From NCBI GenBank assembly GCA_009760855.2, contig WPIO01000013.1, forward strand, positions 6,438,501-6,502,500: a DNA stretch of 64,000 bases, given 5' to 3'. The translations under genes were made by a program, and so were the position numbers. Source of the stretch: Cristatella mucedo (Eukaryota > Bryozoa > Phylactolaemata > Cristatellidae). Under the pieces are notes generated by a model. That model was given only the letters and a program-made list of their open reading frames with translations, was not told the DNA's origin and did no database searches. Below are positions 45,218 through 57,300 of this stretch, in pieces (positions within the stretch are counted from its first letter, which is position 1; each line of letters opens with the position of its first letter).

Positions 45218-46300
45218 AGAGCCCGGTAAACAGCAACACCTGCAGCGACAGCCTGAGCAAGCTGTAGGAAGCTTCACGGCAGCTTCGGTGGTGATGGGAA
45301 GGGCAGCCACGACGCCGGAAACGAACTGAAGCAGCGATAGCTGAGATCCATCATGCTGTTATGACGTCTCTGCTTGCCGACGCGAGGGAGAGTGGAACCA
45401 TTGCAAAACCTGGTGAGACCAGAACGGCATCGACAGCTGAGCCGCCGCCACAGCTCCTACTGCCCAGGCCGGTCGCTCGCGGATGTTAACCGGAACTTCC
45501 TTCGGCGACGGAAAACCAGCGATGCAAGCCGAGGTGCACTCCCAATTAAGCCGAGGATGGACCAAACACCTTGACCTTACCCAGACACGTGGGTGGGGGT
45601 CAATCACTGGAGATGAAGATGCCGATCGGGCAGCTCGGTGGTCTGGGTCAGCCCACCGACGGTCCTGCTAGGTCAGCCTACAGCACTGCTACAAGACTGC
45701 CCACCAGTGGTCCGTCAACACACAGCTACTTAGTTAAACCAACGAGGGGTCAGTGGGCAGCTTCCGGCCAGCACTATGGGGGGGGGTCAGCAGGCTAGCC
45801 CAAAGCTTAGACTAGCCTGGAAGGACCATGCTGGGCTGCTTGCCATCTGGTGTGCCCTTTTAGCCCTCTCATGATTGGGTGCTCAAGCAAGGTCAAGGTT
45901 TGACCCTCTGGTTTCGTCCAGGCTGCTCCTCGGAGAGGCTCTCGGTTAATAGGCCACGAATCTGCATAGCTACCGTAAGCACGACGACAAGGCGGCTGCA
46001 GCAGGGAATGTTTGCCTGCACAGGAAACTGGCCGTCGGATGATGATTAACGACTGCTGCTGCTGCTGCCGATGGTCAGAGTGGAAGCACTGCCGTGCTGA
46101 ATGGAGATAGCCAGCTAGGAGCAGTGGAGGCAGCAGCAGCAGCAAAAGCAGCAGCCCTTAACAAAAGAAGGGCACGGCTGCCTGTGCACCAGCTATACAA
46201 GCTAGGTTCTCCTGCCCGCTTGCTTCTTCCTTTGGCACGTGACCAGCCACTGACAAATGACCGTCTGGCTGAATAAAAAAAAAGCAGCCAAGGAGGGGGC

Positions 46301-46420
<120 letters not shown>

Positions 46421-46699
46421 GCCGGGTAGAGTTACAGCCAACCGTCGATGACCAGTATCGTAGGCGAGGCATGCATGGGTCTAGCGGCCGCGGTTCATTA
46501 ACTCGGCGGGAAGTTTCATCGGCAATAATGCTGCACGACCAAGTGCTCACTACAGCTGCACCTAGCGGGCCCAGGTAGTAGTAAACATGCTGCAGGTCAT
46601 TGGCAACGACGGCGCCAAGCCGCAACAGAGCAGAGCTGTATTGATCCAGACTGCCGGGCAACGAAAGGAGAGAGTGTGCCGGTACTCTGTGTCACTTAC

Positions 46700-46750
46700 C
46701 TGGAGTCGGCGTCGACATGTCCGGGTCGGGAAACGGCGAACCGAGAGCAT
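46700..46750 (-). CDS. Ig receptor exon 3: 51-nt linker micro-exon
   Basis: This micro-exon is flanked by an acceptor ending CTGTCGTGTAG and a strong donor GTAAGTGA. It is phase 1-1 and adds 17 codons (ALGSPFPDPDMSTPTP plus split codons), a Pro/Asp/Thr-rich linker between the two Ig domains. Skipping it would keep the frame, so it is a good candidate for alternative splicing. The evidence is splice-site quality, phase fit with both neighbours and plausible linker composition. Its shortness leaves some doubt. Confidence 0.6.
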
Positions 46751-47169
46751 CTACACGACAGAAAAGCCGTGCCGTGCACTCATGGTTCATGCAGGAGGAG
46801 CTATTGTGGTGCACACAGGAAACTCGCAGGCTGCTAGTACGGGAAGCAAATGTGGGAACAAGCGAATGTATGCAAAATAACGAACACAGGCAAATTATAA
46901 AATAACCACTAGACGTACTGTCGCACCCAAGAGTTGGCAATTTCATAGATATGCAGAGTGAGAATGTGACCCATTTGCACTAAAAACTAACATAAACCTG
47001 GTGTAGACAATATCTGGGAAGATATGTCATTGCAGCATGCATTCACACAGTTGTCTGGAGCCAAAAACTAGTTCTCGATGCTGACAGATTTTGAATTTGA
47101 CACCGGTCGCGGGTTGCCGAAGTGGCACTCATAGTTTCACTTAATGTTCACAAATTCTCGCAACCGCTC

Positions 47170-47236
47170 TTTTTCAGAGCTATTGAAATTTTATCAATGG
47201 CTCTGAAAAAGAAAAGCTATTTTTCAGAGCCATTGA
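47170..47236. repeat. Three alternating arms of one inverted repeat
   Basis: TTTTTCAGAGCTATTGA (47170), TCAATGGCTCTGAAAAA (47194) and TTTTTCAGAGCCATTGA (47220). The middle arm can pair with either neighbour. Located in intron 2. Confidence 0.85.
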
Positions 47237-47484
47237 GTGTACATTCAATATTGACACAGGACGGCTTCTTGTCAGCTGAAGCTGAAGAAAACTCCCATCT
47301 CGCACCTAACCTCACCAATCATAAACCAGGCAGGCAAGGAATTCTTCACTCTCTCCCCCCCCACGATGACGACCACGACCACGACCACCTAACCACTGCA
47401 TATGTGGTGTGTGGGCACGTGTGTGTGTGTGTATGTGCCGCGCGCGGCAACGGTGCCAGGCTCCCACTGGGCTCTTATTGCCAT

Positions 47485-47590
47485 CCCTTTGCAGCAAATG
47501 TAAAGCGCCTAGAAAGAGATTGAATTCTCTGAGGGTGCTGGATTATAATTATTATATATTATAAGTGGATTATTATTATTATTAGTATCC
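47485..47590 (+). mobile_element. Solitary LINE-A 3' end in intron 2
   Basis: TTTGCAGCAAATGTAAAGCG, CCTAGAAAGAGATTGAATTC and TCTGAGGGTGCT, then an ATT-rich tail. Confidence 0.75.
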
Positions 47591-47961
47591 CCCGTCGACC
47601 TGGGTGCTACCCGTTAAGCTTGATGCCTGCATCCTCCTCGGGAGAGAGTAAGAGCGTGAGACGCCATAATACGCCAGTTGAGCGGGAGCCGGTTATGCAG
47701 CCGACACTGGGGACCTGAGCCGCTGTTCGCACAGTCGCCCGATGGATGGATTCTCGATCAGACAAACGATGCACACAGCTCTAGACAAACACGGGCCGCC
47801 GCCGGGGCGACTGCAGGCCGAAGGGCTACACGAAGCCCGAAGGGACGAAATGCCGTCGAAAGAGCTGCTGTGTGGTCACAGCAGCCTGTGCCCCTTTGTG
47901 CCAACAAAAACCAGGATTAATTTTACAGCGCTTGCCTCAGACAAAGAGATAAAGGCCACAG

Positions 47962-47964
<3 letters not shown>

Positions 47965-48019
<55 letters not shown>
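47965..48019. repeat. (GA)n microsatellite
   Basis: Pure GA run in intron 2. Confidence 0.95.
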
Positions 48020-48022
<3 letters not shown>

Positions 48023-48296
48023 TGCAGAGGCAAAAAATAGAACACACTAGTGTGGAAGCACAAGAGACATGGCAAAGAAGCAGCAATGAAATGGCAAAGA
48101 GCATGACCGGAAGTGGGCCTCGGATTGTCTTGGGAAACTGGTACCTTCTTACTTGCTATTTCCGAACCCACCTCAGCTTGTGGATGGCCGCTGTATGGCC
48201 ATTACGAGTGACGAGATATTACCGCCAGAAGGCACGAGCACGACCAGAGCGCCAGGCTACGCACCAAGCAAGCATTCTATGCTTCTGCACACTCAC

Positions 48297-48623
48297 CGGT
48301 AACTACAAGCCTGACGCTGACGCTAGCAGTGCCAAAACCGGTCACCACGCGACACGTGTAGATGCCAGCGTGACCTCGCTGCACGCTGGAGATGCGCAGA
48401 TAGCTGTTGGCGCCGTCCAGCCGTGACGAGATGAGGTCGGCATACAGCTCGCTCGTGCTCATCACCGTCGTGCCGCTGGTCAGCAGCTGGCCAGCGTAGC
48501 TCCACTCGAGGAACGTCACTGGCTGAACGGCGCACGGCAACTTGGCCGCTTTGCTCAGTGCAGCCGTCACTACCAACGGCTGAGTGGCCCTGCTGGCACC
48601 GCCGGACATTATGTCAGGTGGTC
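48297..48623 (-). CDS. Ig receptor exon 2: first Ig domain
   Basis: A 327-nt exon of phase 1-1 encoding residues 24-132 and one base of codon 133, a complete Ig domain on a symmetrical exon. The acceptor is CTCTGTTGCAG and the donor GTGAGTGT. Visible landmarks are the B-strand Cys54 (LPCAV), the C-strand Trp64 (LEWSY), an E strand (SYLRIS) and the F-strand motif HAGIYTC with Cys114, followed by a G strand (SVSVRLVV). Cys54 and Cys114 should form the intradomain disulfide. The domain could be of V or I type. The symmetrical phase would let the exon be skipped or duplicated without a frameshift. Confidence 0.85.
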
Positions 48624-48667
48624 CTGCAACAGAGGCCATCGCGTTTAGCCGGGGCCAAATGCAGCGC

Positions 48668-48825
48668 TGGTTTGGCCCACTGGTTAGGGTGCTCACCTTT
48701 AACGACTGAGGTCAAGGTAAATGCATTGATGACCGAGGTCGTGGGCTCGAGCCCTGTGGCTTATGTGAAGCGCCCGAATAGAGACAAGTTCTCTTAGGGC
48801 ACTATGCAAATGAATTCTAAGAAAG
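48668..48825 (+). mobile_element. Type II SINE in intron 1
   Basis: GGTTTGGCCCACTGGTTAGG (A-box side), GACTGAGGTCAAGGTAAATG and GATGACCGAGGTCGTGGGC (duplicated box-spacer), B box GGGCTCGAGCCC, tail GCGCCCGAATAGAGACAAGT and CTTAGGGCACTATGCAAATG. It lies 45 nt upstream of exon 2's acceptor on the gene strand. Confidence 0.8.
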
Positions 48826-49457
48826 TTGCTAAGCATCAAAGCCTGATTTGCCACCTTCCCAGCCGACTACAGAACAACTGTGCATAAGCTACACTGTACG
48901 CAGTGGCAGAGCCTGGGTTTTCATCCGGGGGAAAAGACCAGCAAAATTTTTATTGAGGCAAGGCCCGAAATCACCAAAACCTGCTTTGCCACATTCCCAG
49001 TCGTCTACAGGACAACCGTGCTAAACTACGCTGTACGCTCTTGGCTGGTGAAGGCTAGGATTCTCGTCTTGGGGGCAAAAGACCAGCAAAATATTCATTG
49101 AGGCAAGACTAGAAAATTAACGGAAAATGATGGCGCAAAATCATAGCATTTATTCAACACGAACCCAACGGCTGCTCATCGAATGAAATTATTGTATCGG
49201 TTGGTGACGGTTGGGGGCCGGAAGAATAGGGGGGTACGGCAAAGGTCGCTGACCGGCAGTGGGGGGGGGGGCAGGTAAATGCCCCTCCCCCTTCGAGGTC
49301 AAGAAGGATTTGACGTGATCTGCTTGGCATGGTGTGCCTGAGCATAACGAACTGCACAAAGCCACGAGGAAGTAGAAGGCTTTCTTCTGTCGAGAGGATG
49401 GCCTACTGTGGAGCAGTCAAAGCCCAAGCAGCTGGAGGCGCATACTGAGTTGGTCTC

Positions 49458-49459
<2 letters not shown>

Positions 49460-49534
<75 letters not shown>
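49460..49534. repeat. (GA)n microsatellite
   Basis: Pure GA run in intron 1. Confidence 0.95.
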
Positions 49535-49537
<3 letters not shown>

Positions 49538-49652
49538 GAGAGCTAGGGGGAAAAGTGGGAAGGAGCATTGAACCGCCGTGAACCAAATGTGTATGCTACC
49601 CGGCTACAGCAGATCTAGGTTATGCAAACTTGAGACTGTCATGCTGCATGCA

Positions 49653-49735
49653 TACACGCACACGCGCACACACACACGCGCACACACACATGCACACACA
49701 CACACATGCACACACATGCACGCACACACGCATGT
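49653..49735. repeat. Imperfect (CA)n microsatellite
   Basis: CA units mixed with CGCA and TGCA units in intron 1. Confidence 0.9.
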
Positions 49736-50019
49736 ACAATTGCCTCATGCTCACGGACGCAAGCAACGAGCCCTTTTCACGACTCATGCTTCCGCCTCGG
49801 CAAGCAGCAGTGTGCTCGGTCAACACACCAACGAGCTCCTGTCGCCTTAGTGTCCTTTTTACCGGAGCTGCTCTTTTGCTTGGCCTCTGGCAGGGCATGA
49901 TTTGTGCTGGTGCCGTCGACTGAGCGAGTCGACTGATTCGAGGAACAGGACCTGAAGATGCTCCTTCTCCGACGTTTGGTGCGCAGGCTGCTGCTCGTGG
50001 AAGCCATCTCGTGGAAGCC

Positions 50020-50066
50020 GACCCTAGCCGTGCGAGGCAGCAGGGCTGCCTCGCACGGCTAGGGTC
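50020..50066. repeat. Perfect hairpin, 22-bp stem, 3-nt loop
   Basis: The left arm starts GACCCTAGCCGTGCG and runs to 50041. The spacer is AGG, and 50045-50066 is its exact reverse complement. Intron 1 of the Ig gene. Confidence 0.95.
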
Positions 50067-50270
50067 CTAACATAACCAAAACAACGACTGGCAAAGTCAA
50101 ATCAAGGCCACCACTATCGGGACCCGAAATGTCTTACCGAGGCAGCAGATCGACCTGGAAAGCTAAGAGGCACCGACAGTTACACCGACGATTACACTTG
50201 GCTCTGATGTACTTGTCTTTGGAGGTAGCACAGGCAGACACATAAATTAGCAGGCCACTGGCTGCTGCTC

Positions 50271-50294
50271 GGGGGGGGGGGGGGGGGGGGGGGG
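50271..50294. repeat. Poly(G) tract, 24 bp
   Basis: Uninterrupted G run on the plus strand, the longest homopolymer I saw in the window. Confidence 0.9.
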
Positions 50295-52738
50295 AGGCTG
50301 CCGTGCTGCAGTCTGGAGAAAGCATTGGCGATGGCTCCTTGATGCTGCTGCTGGCAATCGTGAAAGGAAAAGCAGCCACAACGCTTTGACTGTAGTGGCT
50401 TGCCGGACTGCCAGCTGCTGTACTTAGCGGTGGGAATAGCAGTGCGAGGTTTCTCCACTGCTGCCACCAGGGCAGGTGGCTCTGTCAGTGTGCAGAGGTC
50501 ACCGAGACAGCAGCAGGCCACCGGGTCTCGGCGACCGACCCTGCTGCCGAGACTCCCGAGCTGCCAGATAGGAAATTAATGCATGTTGAATGTCAGACGG
50601 GGTCGTGCTGTGTATGACAGCTGTACCATCCCTAGATACAGGACTGCAGTCTCTGCAGTTTCTGCCAGATGAGTAGCCCGGCAGCTGTGCCGCAGGCAGG
50701 CCAGCCGACAGGCACCAAGAAGTCAGCTGGAGCCATCTCACACCATCCTCATTGATTGGTCATGCTCACAGACGCGACTTCCGTGGGGGGCATGCTAATA
50801 ATCCACGGTCCTACCATTGAATTAAACATCCTGAAGGATTGCACTTTTGGCCAGCCATCGTTGGCAGTCTCGTGACTACAATGGGAGCAGATGCCTCCAC
50901 TTCGGCAAACGCTGTAGCAGTCGCCACCGTACTTGGCAGTGAATATTTAAATGCTCGCACGAGGCTTCACGGTATGAACAACAAAGCTGCCAGATGGCTG
51001 TACTGTACGGCAGGCAAAGTGGTCTCACATCCAATGCCTACGGCAGGTGCCATAACGGCAGCACTAGCCGACTGTCACCAGCTTGGGCAGCTGCTTCAAG
51101 AGCAGTAGTTAGCGCGAACACACAGAGCAAATGTTTCTCGAGAGCACAGCCGCTGAAAGGAGGCAATAACAGACAGCGTCAATTCACGAATAAAGAAACG
51201 GGGGGGGGGGGGGTCAACGAAGCCTATATTTGTTTGTGCGACGATCAAGCCATCTTGCTGACAAAGACTGCTTTTATGGAGGCAGAGGACAGGGCGTAAT
51301 AGCAGTCACGCCATGCCGTGTTTCGGCATGGTTGACTGGCCACCTGTTGGGTTTTCGCTCGGTTAGTTGGGCCATCGAGGAATGAGGATAGCGAGGACAC
51401 AAAGCCGCCACGGCGAGACCACCTAACGGCACAAACCTGACCAGAGAGACTCGGTCTGACACCGATTCAAGCAAACACAGACCGCTATGTTCGATCGCTG
51501 ATAGAAAGATGCTCAGACGGCTGAGCAGTAAAGGATGAAAATAACTTGTTCACGGCAGAGCTTGCTTGTTGCACAGCAATACTTCCTTCATGTCATACAC
51601 CAGAGGAATTTCTATGGCAAGCACTCCTCAGCCATTCGCAGAATCCATCGCAGTGCCAGCAAGTCACGTGAGGCGAGATTTGACTAAATGTGATTGTCGC
51701 CCGCAGGGGGGGGGGGGGCTAATTATCCGATGGCTCATTATCAGATCCGGATGTTCAAGCACAGGGTGGCATAATGTCGAACGGTGACCGTGCACAGCTG
51801 TAAAGCATTCGAGGAGGCACAGCCTCAAGGACTGACGTTAGAAGACGCCTGGACGTTCTGGACTTGGGTGGACCAATAACTCGGATTACTCAGGACTGAG
51901 TGGAGCTCATCCTGCGACTTGCACGATCCGGTGACCAAAGTCTCGCAGGCAGCAGGATTTTGCCAAGGAAGATTCGGCTGTAAGAGCACTTTAGGTCCCT
52001 AGCAACAGAACTACTAGAGAGGGGAAAACGTTTTCGTCAGGTTCTGCGAAGTTGTTCACTTTGTGAATGAGCTACTCGGTGGGCGTGGGAATTAAAGTCT
52101 GTTACCTGCCCACAAAAATAATGTAAGGCCTACAAGTAGCACATACCAGTCATGCCATTTGCTGGAGATTATTAGTGGTGGCCTAATAATTTTAACTCAG
52201 AAACCGCCAATAAACTCCAGCAACTATAATGGCAGGCCAGCAAGCTAGCATTCCACTGCTGCTGCTACTGCAGGGTTGCTTGTAGGAAGGGAGAGAGGTA
52301 GGTGCTCGGCAGATCACTCAAGTTTTATCGTGCCAGGCAGACGGGAACGTGTCAATCAAGACCGAAATCTGGTAAAGAATAAGAAAACGTGCAAAAATAT
52401 GTGTATAGGCCCATGTCCTGCTCGCCGATTCTGCCACCGTTTACGAGCTAAGCTTTTCAGCAGGAGTTTCTCAAAAAATCATCTGCGTTGGCCAGTTGCA
52501 GTGCCTCTAGCCATTGGGGGGGGGGGTCCGTCAAGGGCCTACTCATTTTACTTTGTGGTGCGATATGTGCAGCCTTCCTTCCACAAGGAGGCTCGAGCCG
52601 AGCCGAGTTACCCTGGCTACGCCGCCGGCGACGGTCTGGCTCGAGCCGTCAGTGGGGTCGGCAGCGAGTGACGGTCCTCGTGCAGCCTTGGTCGGGCGAC
52701 CACGACGACTGAGAGCGACATGGAAGGCGGCTGCCGGC

Positions 52739-52754
52739 GGGGGGGGGGGGGGGG
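52739..52754. repeat. Poly(G) tract, 16 bp
   Basis: G run 19-34 nt inside intron 1, close to the exon 1 donor. Confidence 0.9.
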
Positions 52755-52780
52755 ACGCGAGAAGTGGCAGCGATACTCAC

Positions 52781-52850
52781 CGCTAGCTTCGATAACGATC
52801 GCTCCAAACTGCAGCAGCAGCAGTGCGGCAGCCAAGACTCTCTGCTCCAT
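52781..52850 (-). CDS. Ig receptor exon 1: start codon and signal peptide
   Basis: The start codon is at 52850-52848. The exon encodes MEQRVLAAALLLLQFGAIVI then EAS (23 residues) and one base of the next codon. This is a classic secretory signal: a charged start, a Leu/Ala-rich core, then small residues. The donor is GTGAGTAT, read on the minus strand from 52780. Phase 1 after a signal peptide is typical of Ig-superfamily genes. A candidate acceptor (pyrimidine tract ending TTTCAG, at 52911-52912) lies 60 nt upstream of the ATG, so 52851-52910 is probably 5' UTR continued from an upstream non-coding exon. The ORF is open further upstream, but this ATG is preferred because it places the hydrophobic signal at the N terminus. 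Confidence 0.75.
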
Positions 52851-54449
52851 GACGCTCGAAGCAAGCGCCGCCAGACGGGGGTGCGCACACGGTGGCTCAG
52901 GCGGCGTCAACTGAAAGAAAAAGGAAGGCGACGCTTGAACGGCGACCCGACTGCGCCGGAAGCTGCAGAGCAGAGCGGTGTCTTCTAATTGCAAACCGGC
53001 TGCGGTTAGGCATCGACGGGGGGGGGCAGCCACGGCTAGCGGCGGCTATCGGTTTCCCTATCGGCAAGCAGCAATAGTCGCCTCATTTAGGGCTTCCGGC
53101 CGCATCATTACACACATGCGACGACGACGGGCCACGGGCCAGCGCCCAGCGCCAGCCCTCCTCTCGCTTGCCCTCCTCCTCCCCCCCCCCCGACCGCGAG
53201 CTCGAGCGATTCTGTACCCCGCCCCCATCGCCTCCCCGTCCAGCTTCAGTCAGCCTCTCTCCGAGCTCGACCGCGCGAAGACAGCGCCGCGAGGCACGGC
53301 GAGCGTACACGCCGCCAGCCAGCGGGCAGCTCAGCGACGAGCCGTCCATGGAGCGCTGTCTACCAGCGGCGGCGGCGGCGGCGAGTCGCCAAGCTCCGCC
53401 GCCGCTGCTCGTATGCCGCGCCGCCGGTGCCGCTGGGATGTCCCGCCGGTGCCGCAGGTGCTGCTGTTGTTGAGCTCGCCGCGGCGATGCGCCGCCGCCG
53501 CCGCAGGTGCCGCCTGCCGCTGCTGCGGCGACGGCAAGCCGAACTGCTTTGTTCGGACGAGCGAGCGAAGCTGGCCACCCCGACGGCTAGCGGCGCACGC
53601 ACGCACGCCGCGGTCTTCGCCGCGGCCTTCGCCGCTGCTGCCGCGCCGCTACCGCTCAGCCCAAGCAGCAGAGCCGAGGCCTCCCTTAGGGAGGAGAACG
53701 CGAAGTTGACAAGAAAAGTAGATAAAAGTAGAGCATTCGCCGCGCAGCCTGGCGTGGGCAAGCGCGCGGGGGGGGGGGGGCGGGGCCGGCCGAAGGGCGC
53801 AAACGAGAGGCGGCGGCTGCGGCGGCCAGCGCGGCCAGCGCAAGGGCGCGCGCGGAGCGCCCGGCTAGCGCCAGCCGCGGCACGACGATGCCGCCGTCGC
53901 CGCGCACCGCCGCCGCCGATACGCCGTCAGGCGACGGGTCTTGGGACGCGCGCGAGGACACGGGCACGCGACGCCGCCGGCCGAGCGCCGCGGTGGGCCA
54001 AGCGTTCGCCGCAAGCTGCGCAGCCGCAGCCGTACCTCCTCCAGGAGAGAGCACTGCTGCGCGACTCGTGTCCGCGCGGCACGAGGGCGACGGGAGAGCG
54101 TTAACTCGCGCGAGCGGTTCGCATAGGGGGAGTGGTGAGCCGGGCTCTCGCCGCTGCACGCGGTTCAGGTAGGTGTAGGTTGGTTCGCCAGTCGGCAAGA
54201 GGATTCTGGGATATTCGCCCCTCGAGTGGCGATTGGCCGGCCGTTTGGCCTCCGCCTGGCGGAGGCTGCGGCGGCGACCGACCGTCACCTGCCGGCTGAG
54301 GTGGCGCGTCGCGGGCGGCCTGCGAGAATTATCGCCGATGGCCAATAACTGTCGTCCTTGTCGCAACTGGGGCGCGATGTCGCTAGGAGATGCGCGGTGG
54401 CTAATCCGGCTCAGTTCGGCCCGCTAAGAGGTGCTGGCCGCTCGGCGCA

Positions 54450-54493
54450 CCTCCGCGGGGTCGCCGAGCGGCCGAGCGGCGACCCCGCGGAGG
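54450..54493. repeat. Hairpin, 16-bp GC-rich stem, 12-nt loop
   Basis: CCTCCGCGGGGTCGCC ... GGCGACCCCGCGGAGG. Confidence 0.9.
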
Positions 54494-54699
54494 CGCTCGA
54501 AAACGCGCGATGCGAGCCGACGTGCATGCACTTAGGTGGGGGGAGGGCAAAGGCGAGGGGACCGACGGAGTGCGACGTCGCTGCGATCGAGCGGGCGCCA
54601 CCTGGCGGGCGATCGCTCGATGGCCTTACTCATTGCGGGGACTCTCGTCGGTCTGACGAGTGCAGGGCGCAGCCCGTGCGGTCATCGAATTGAGTTGTA

Positions 54700-54830
54700 A
54701 TAACAGTAATAGAAACGACGACTATGCTTACGACGCTTGCATAGCGCCCGACGAGAGCTTAATCTACTCACGGGCACTTGAAATACGCTGCAAAGAGAAG
54801 AAGTCGATGTAGCCGCGATGACAGGGATCG
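54700..54830 (-). mobile_element. Decayed L2-like 3' end
   Basis: TTGCATAGCGCCCGACGAGA and ACTCACGGGCACTTGAAATA with CGCTGCAAAGAGAAGAAG. Confidence 0.5.
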
Positions 54831-55137
54831 CAGCAAAGCAGCGTCGTCCATTTTTGATGCGCCTTAATTCAAAGGGATCCACTCAACGTTCCTTTCGGCT
54901 CGTTTTTGTTTAACCAACTGTGGAAGGGCGCATTTTTTCTGAGCGAGCTGGACCACCTGCCTGCAGTGCAGACAGGCGGTTTCGCGGAGTGCAACAGGCT
55001 CCGCTTGTCTCAGACGACGACGGCTCCGACGACGACGGCTTGTCGGCCGGTCAAAGGCGAGCGAGCGCACGCGAGACCGACTTAAACTGCCGGCCGAAAC
55101 CGACGCCGACGAACGCCAGCTCTTTCAGCAGTTTCAG

Positions 55138-55330
55138 TGATAATAAGAATAATAATAATAGTACATTTGCATAGCGCCCTCAGAGAACTGAATTTCTTTC
55201 TTGGCTCTTTGCAGACGCTGTGTAGAAAACGTTGCCGAGTGACTGATGATAACATCCGCAAGCCGCAGTCGTAGTGTAAGCAGGTACGTGCACACGAAGG
55301 ACAAATCGCACGGACGCAGTTTTCGCTCCT
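55138..55330 (-). mobile_element. L2-like 3' end, fourth variant
   Basis: AATAATAATAATA run, TTGCATAGCGCCCTCAGAGA, GATAACATCCGCAAGC and GTAAGCAGGTACGTGCACAC. Confidence 0.65.
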
Positions 55331-56299
55331 TCGCCACCTCCGAGCGTGCCCGCGCGTGCCCGCCCGCGCTTCGCCAAAGCGCTCGCGCGGCGACGGGGAC
55401 GCGCCTGAGGAGCCTGAGCGCGCAGCTGCGGCGGCGGCGGCGTCAGAGAGGAGCGGGCGGGCGGGCGGGCGGGCGGGCGGGAGCGACTGCTGATGGCTAG
55501 CTGACGGCGCGCACTGGACGGCGCATTCGGCCCGACGTCACGGGGCGGCGGCAACTGCAGCAGCTGCAGCAGCAGCAGCAGCCAACCGCAGCAGCTGCGG
55601 CTTGCGCACGAACGCCGCCACTGCGACGGCGGCGGCGGCGGCGGCGGCGGTCGCTGCTACGGCGGCACCGGCGAGCGAGCGGCGAGGCATTGAGAGCGGC
55701 GAGGCCTCGCGTAGCTGCTAAAGTGCATGCTGTCCTGAAGAAGCGGCAGGATGTATGGCGTACGATGCCATCATACGTGCACATCAGTACGGCTAGATAG
55801 GAAAAATTGACAGCCCAATGTCGCAATTTTCGAATCCATGATGCGACTTTAAGGAATCGCCGGACTTTTCGAGCTGTAACGCGTAAAGTAGCTTGCCTAG
55901 CGTAAAAAACGCATCCTTCTCGCGACGCCGCCACTTGGGGCGGATTCGTCGCAGGCGGCGTAGCTTTCGGGTGCGCTTAGACTCTGCGTATTCGCGCTCC
56001 GATGGTGGGAGACGGCTAAGAAGTAATAGCCTGCCCCAATAGCGCCACGAGTAGACGATTATCTCAGCAGCTCCCTGTCCGACGGCTTGCCGGAAGCAAT
56101 GAAATGCGGCGACGAAACGCCATCGCTGACCCTTAATTGCTGGCCCGCGGGTCGTATGTCGCCGCACGCGACCGATGGCCGTGCCGTCCCCGAGCGTCTT
56201 AGACTGGGCTAGTTTGCTACCACCGAGTGACCAATCTAGCAAAAACTTGGCCTGCTGCTGATATTCGTATCGTGGCGCATGGGCCTCCGGCAGGGTGTG

Positions 56300-57299
<1,000 letters not shown>

Positions 57300-57300
<1 letters not shown>

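Larger units (their letters stand above)
52911..56290. other. CpG-rich region upstream of the Ig gene
   Basis: Very GC- and CpG-rich DNA lies just upstream of the Ig receptor's first coding exon, with many GGC/CGG runs, a GGGC-type run near 55455-55490, and hairpins. This is the composition expected of a promoter region. Long ORFs here on both strands (for example 53427-54104 and 55793-56242) are best explained by base composition. I could not fix a transcription start or the non-coding exon. LINE 3'-end fragments lie at 54700-54830 and 55138-55330. Confidence 0.4.
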
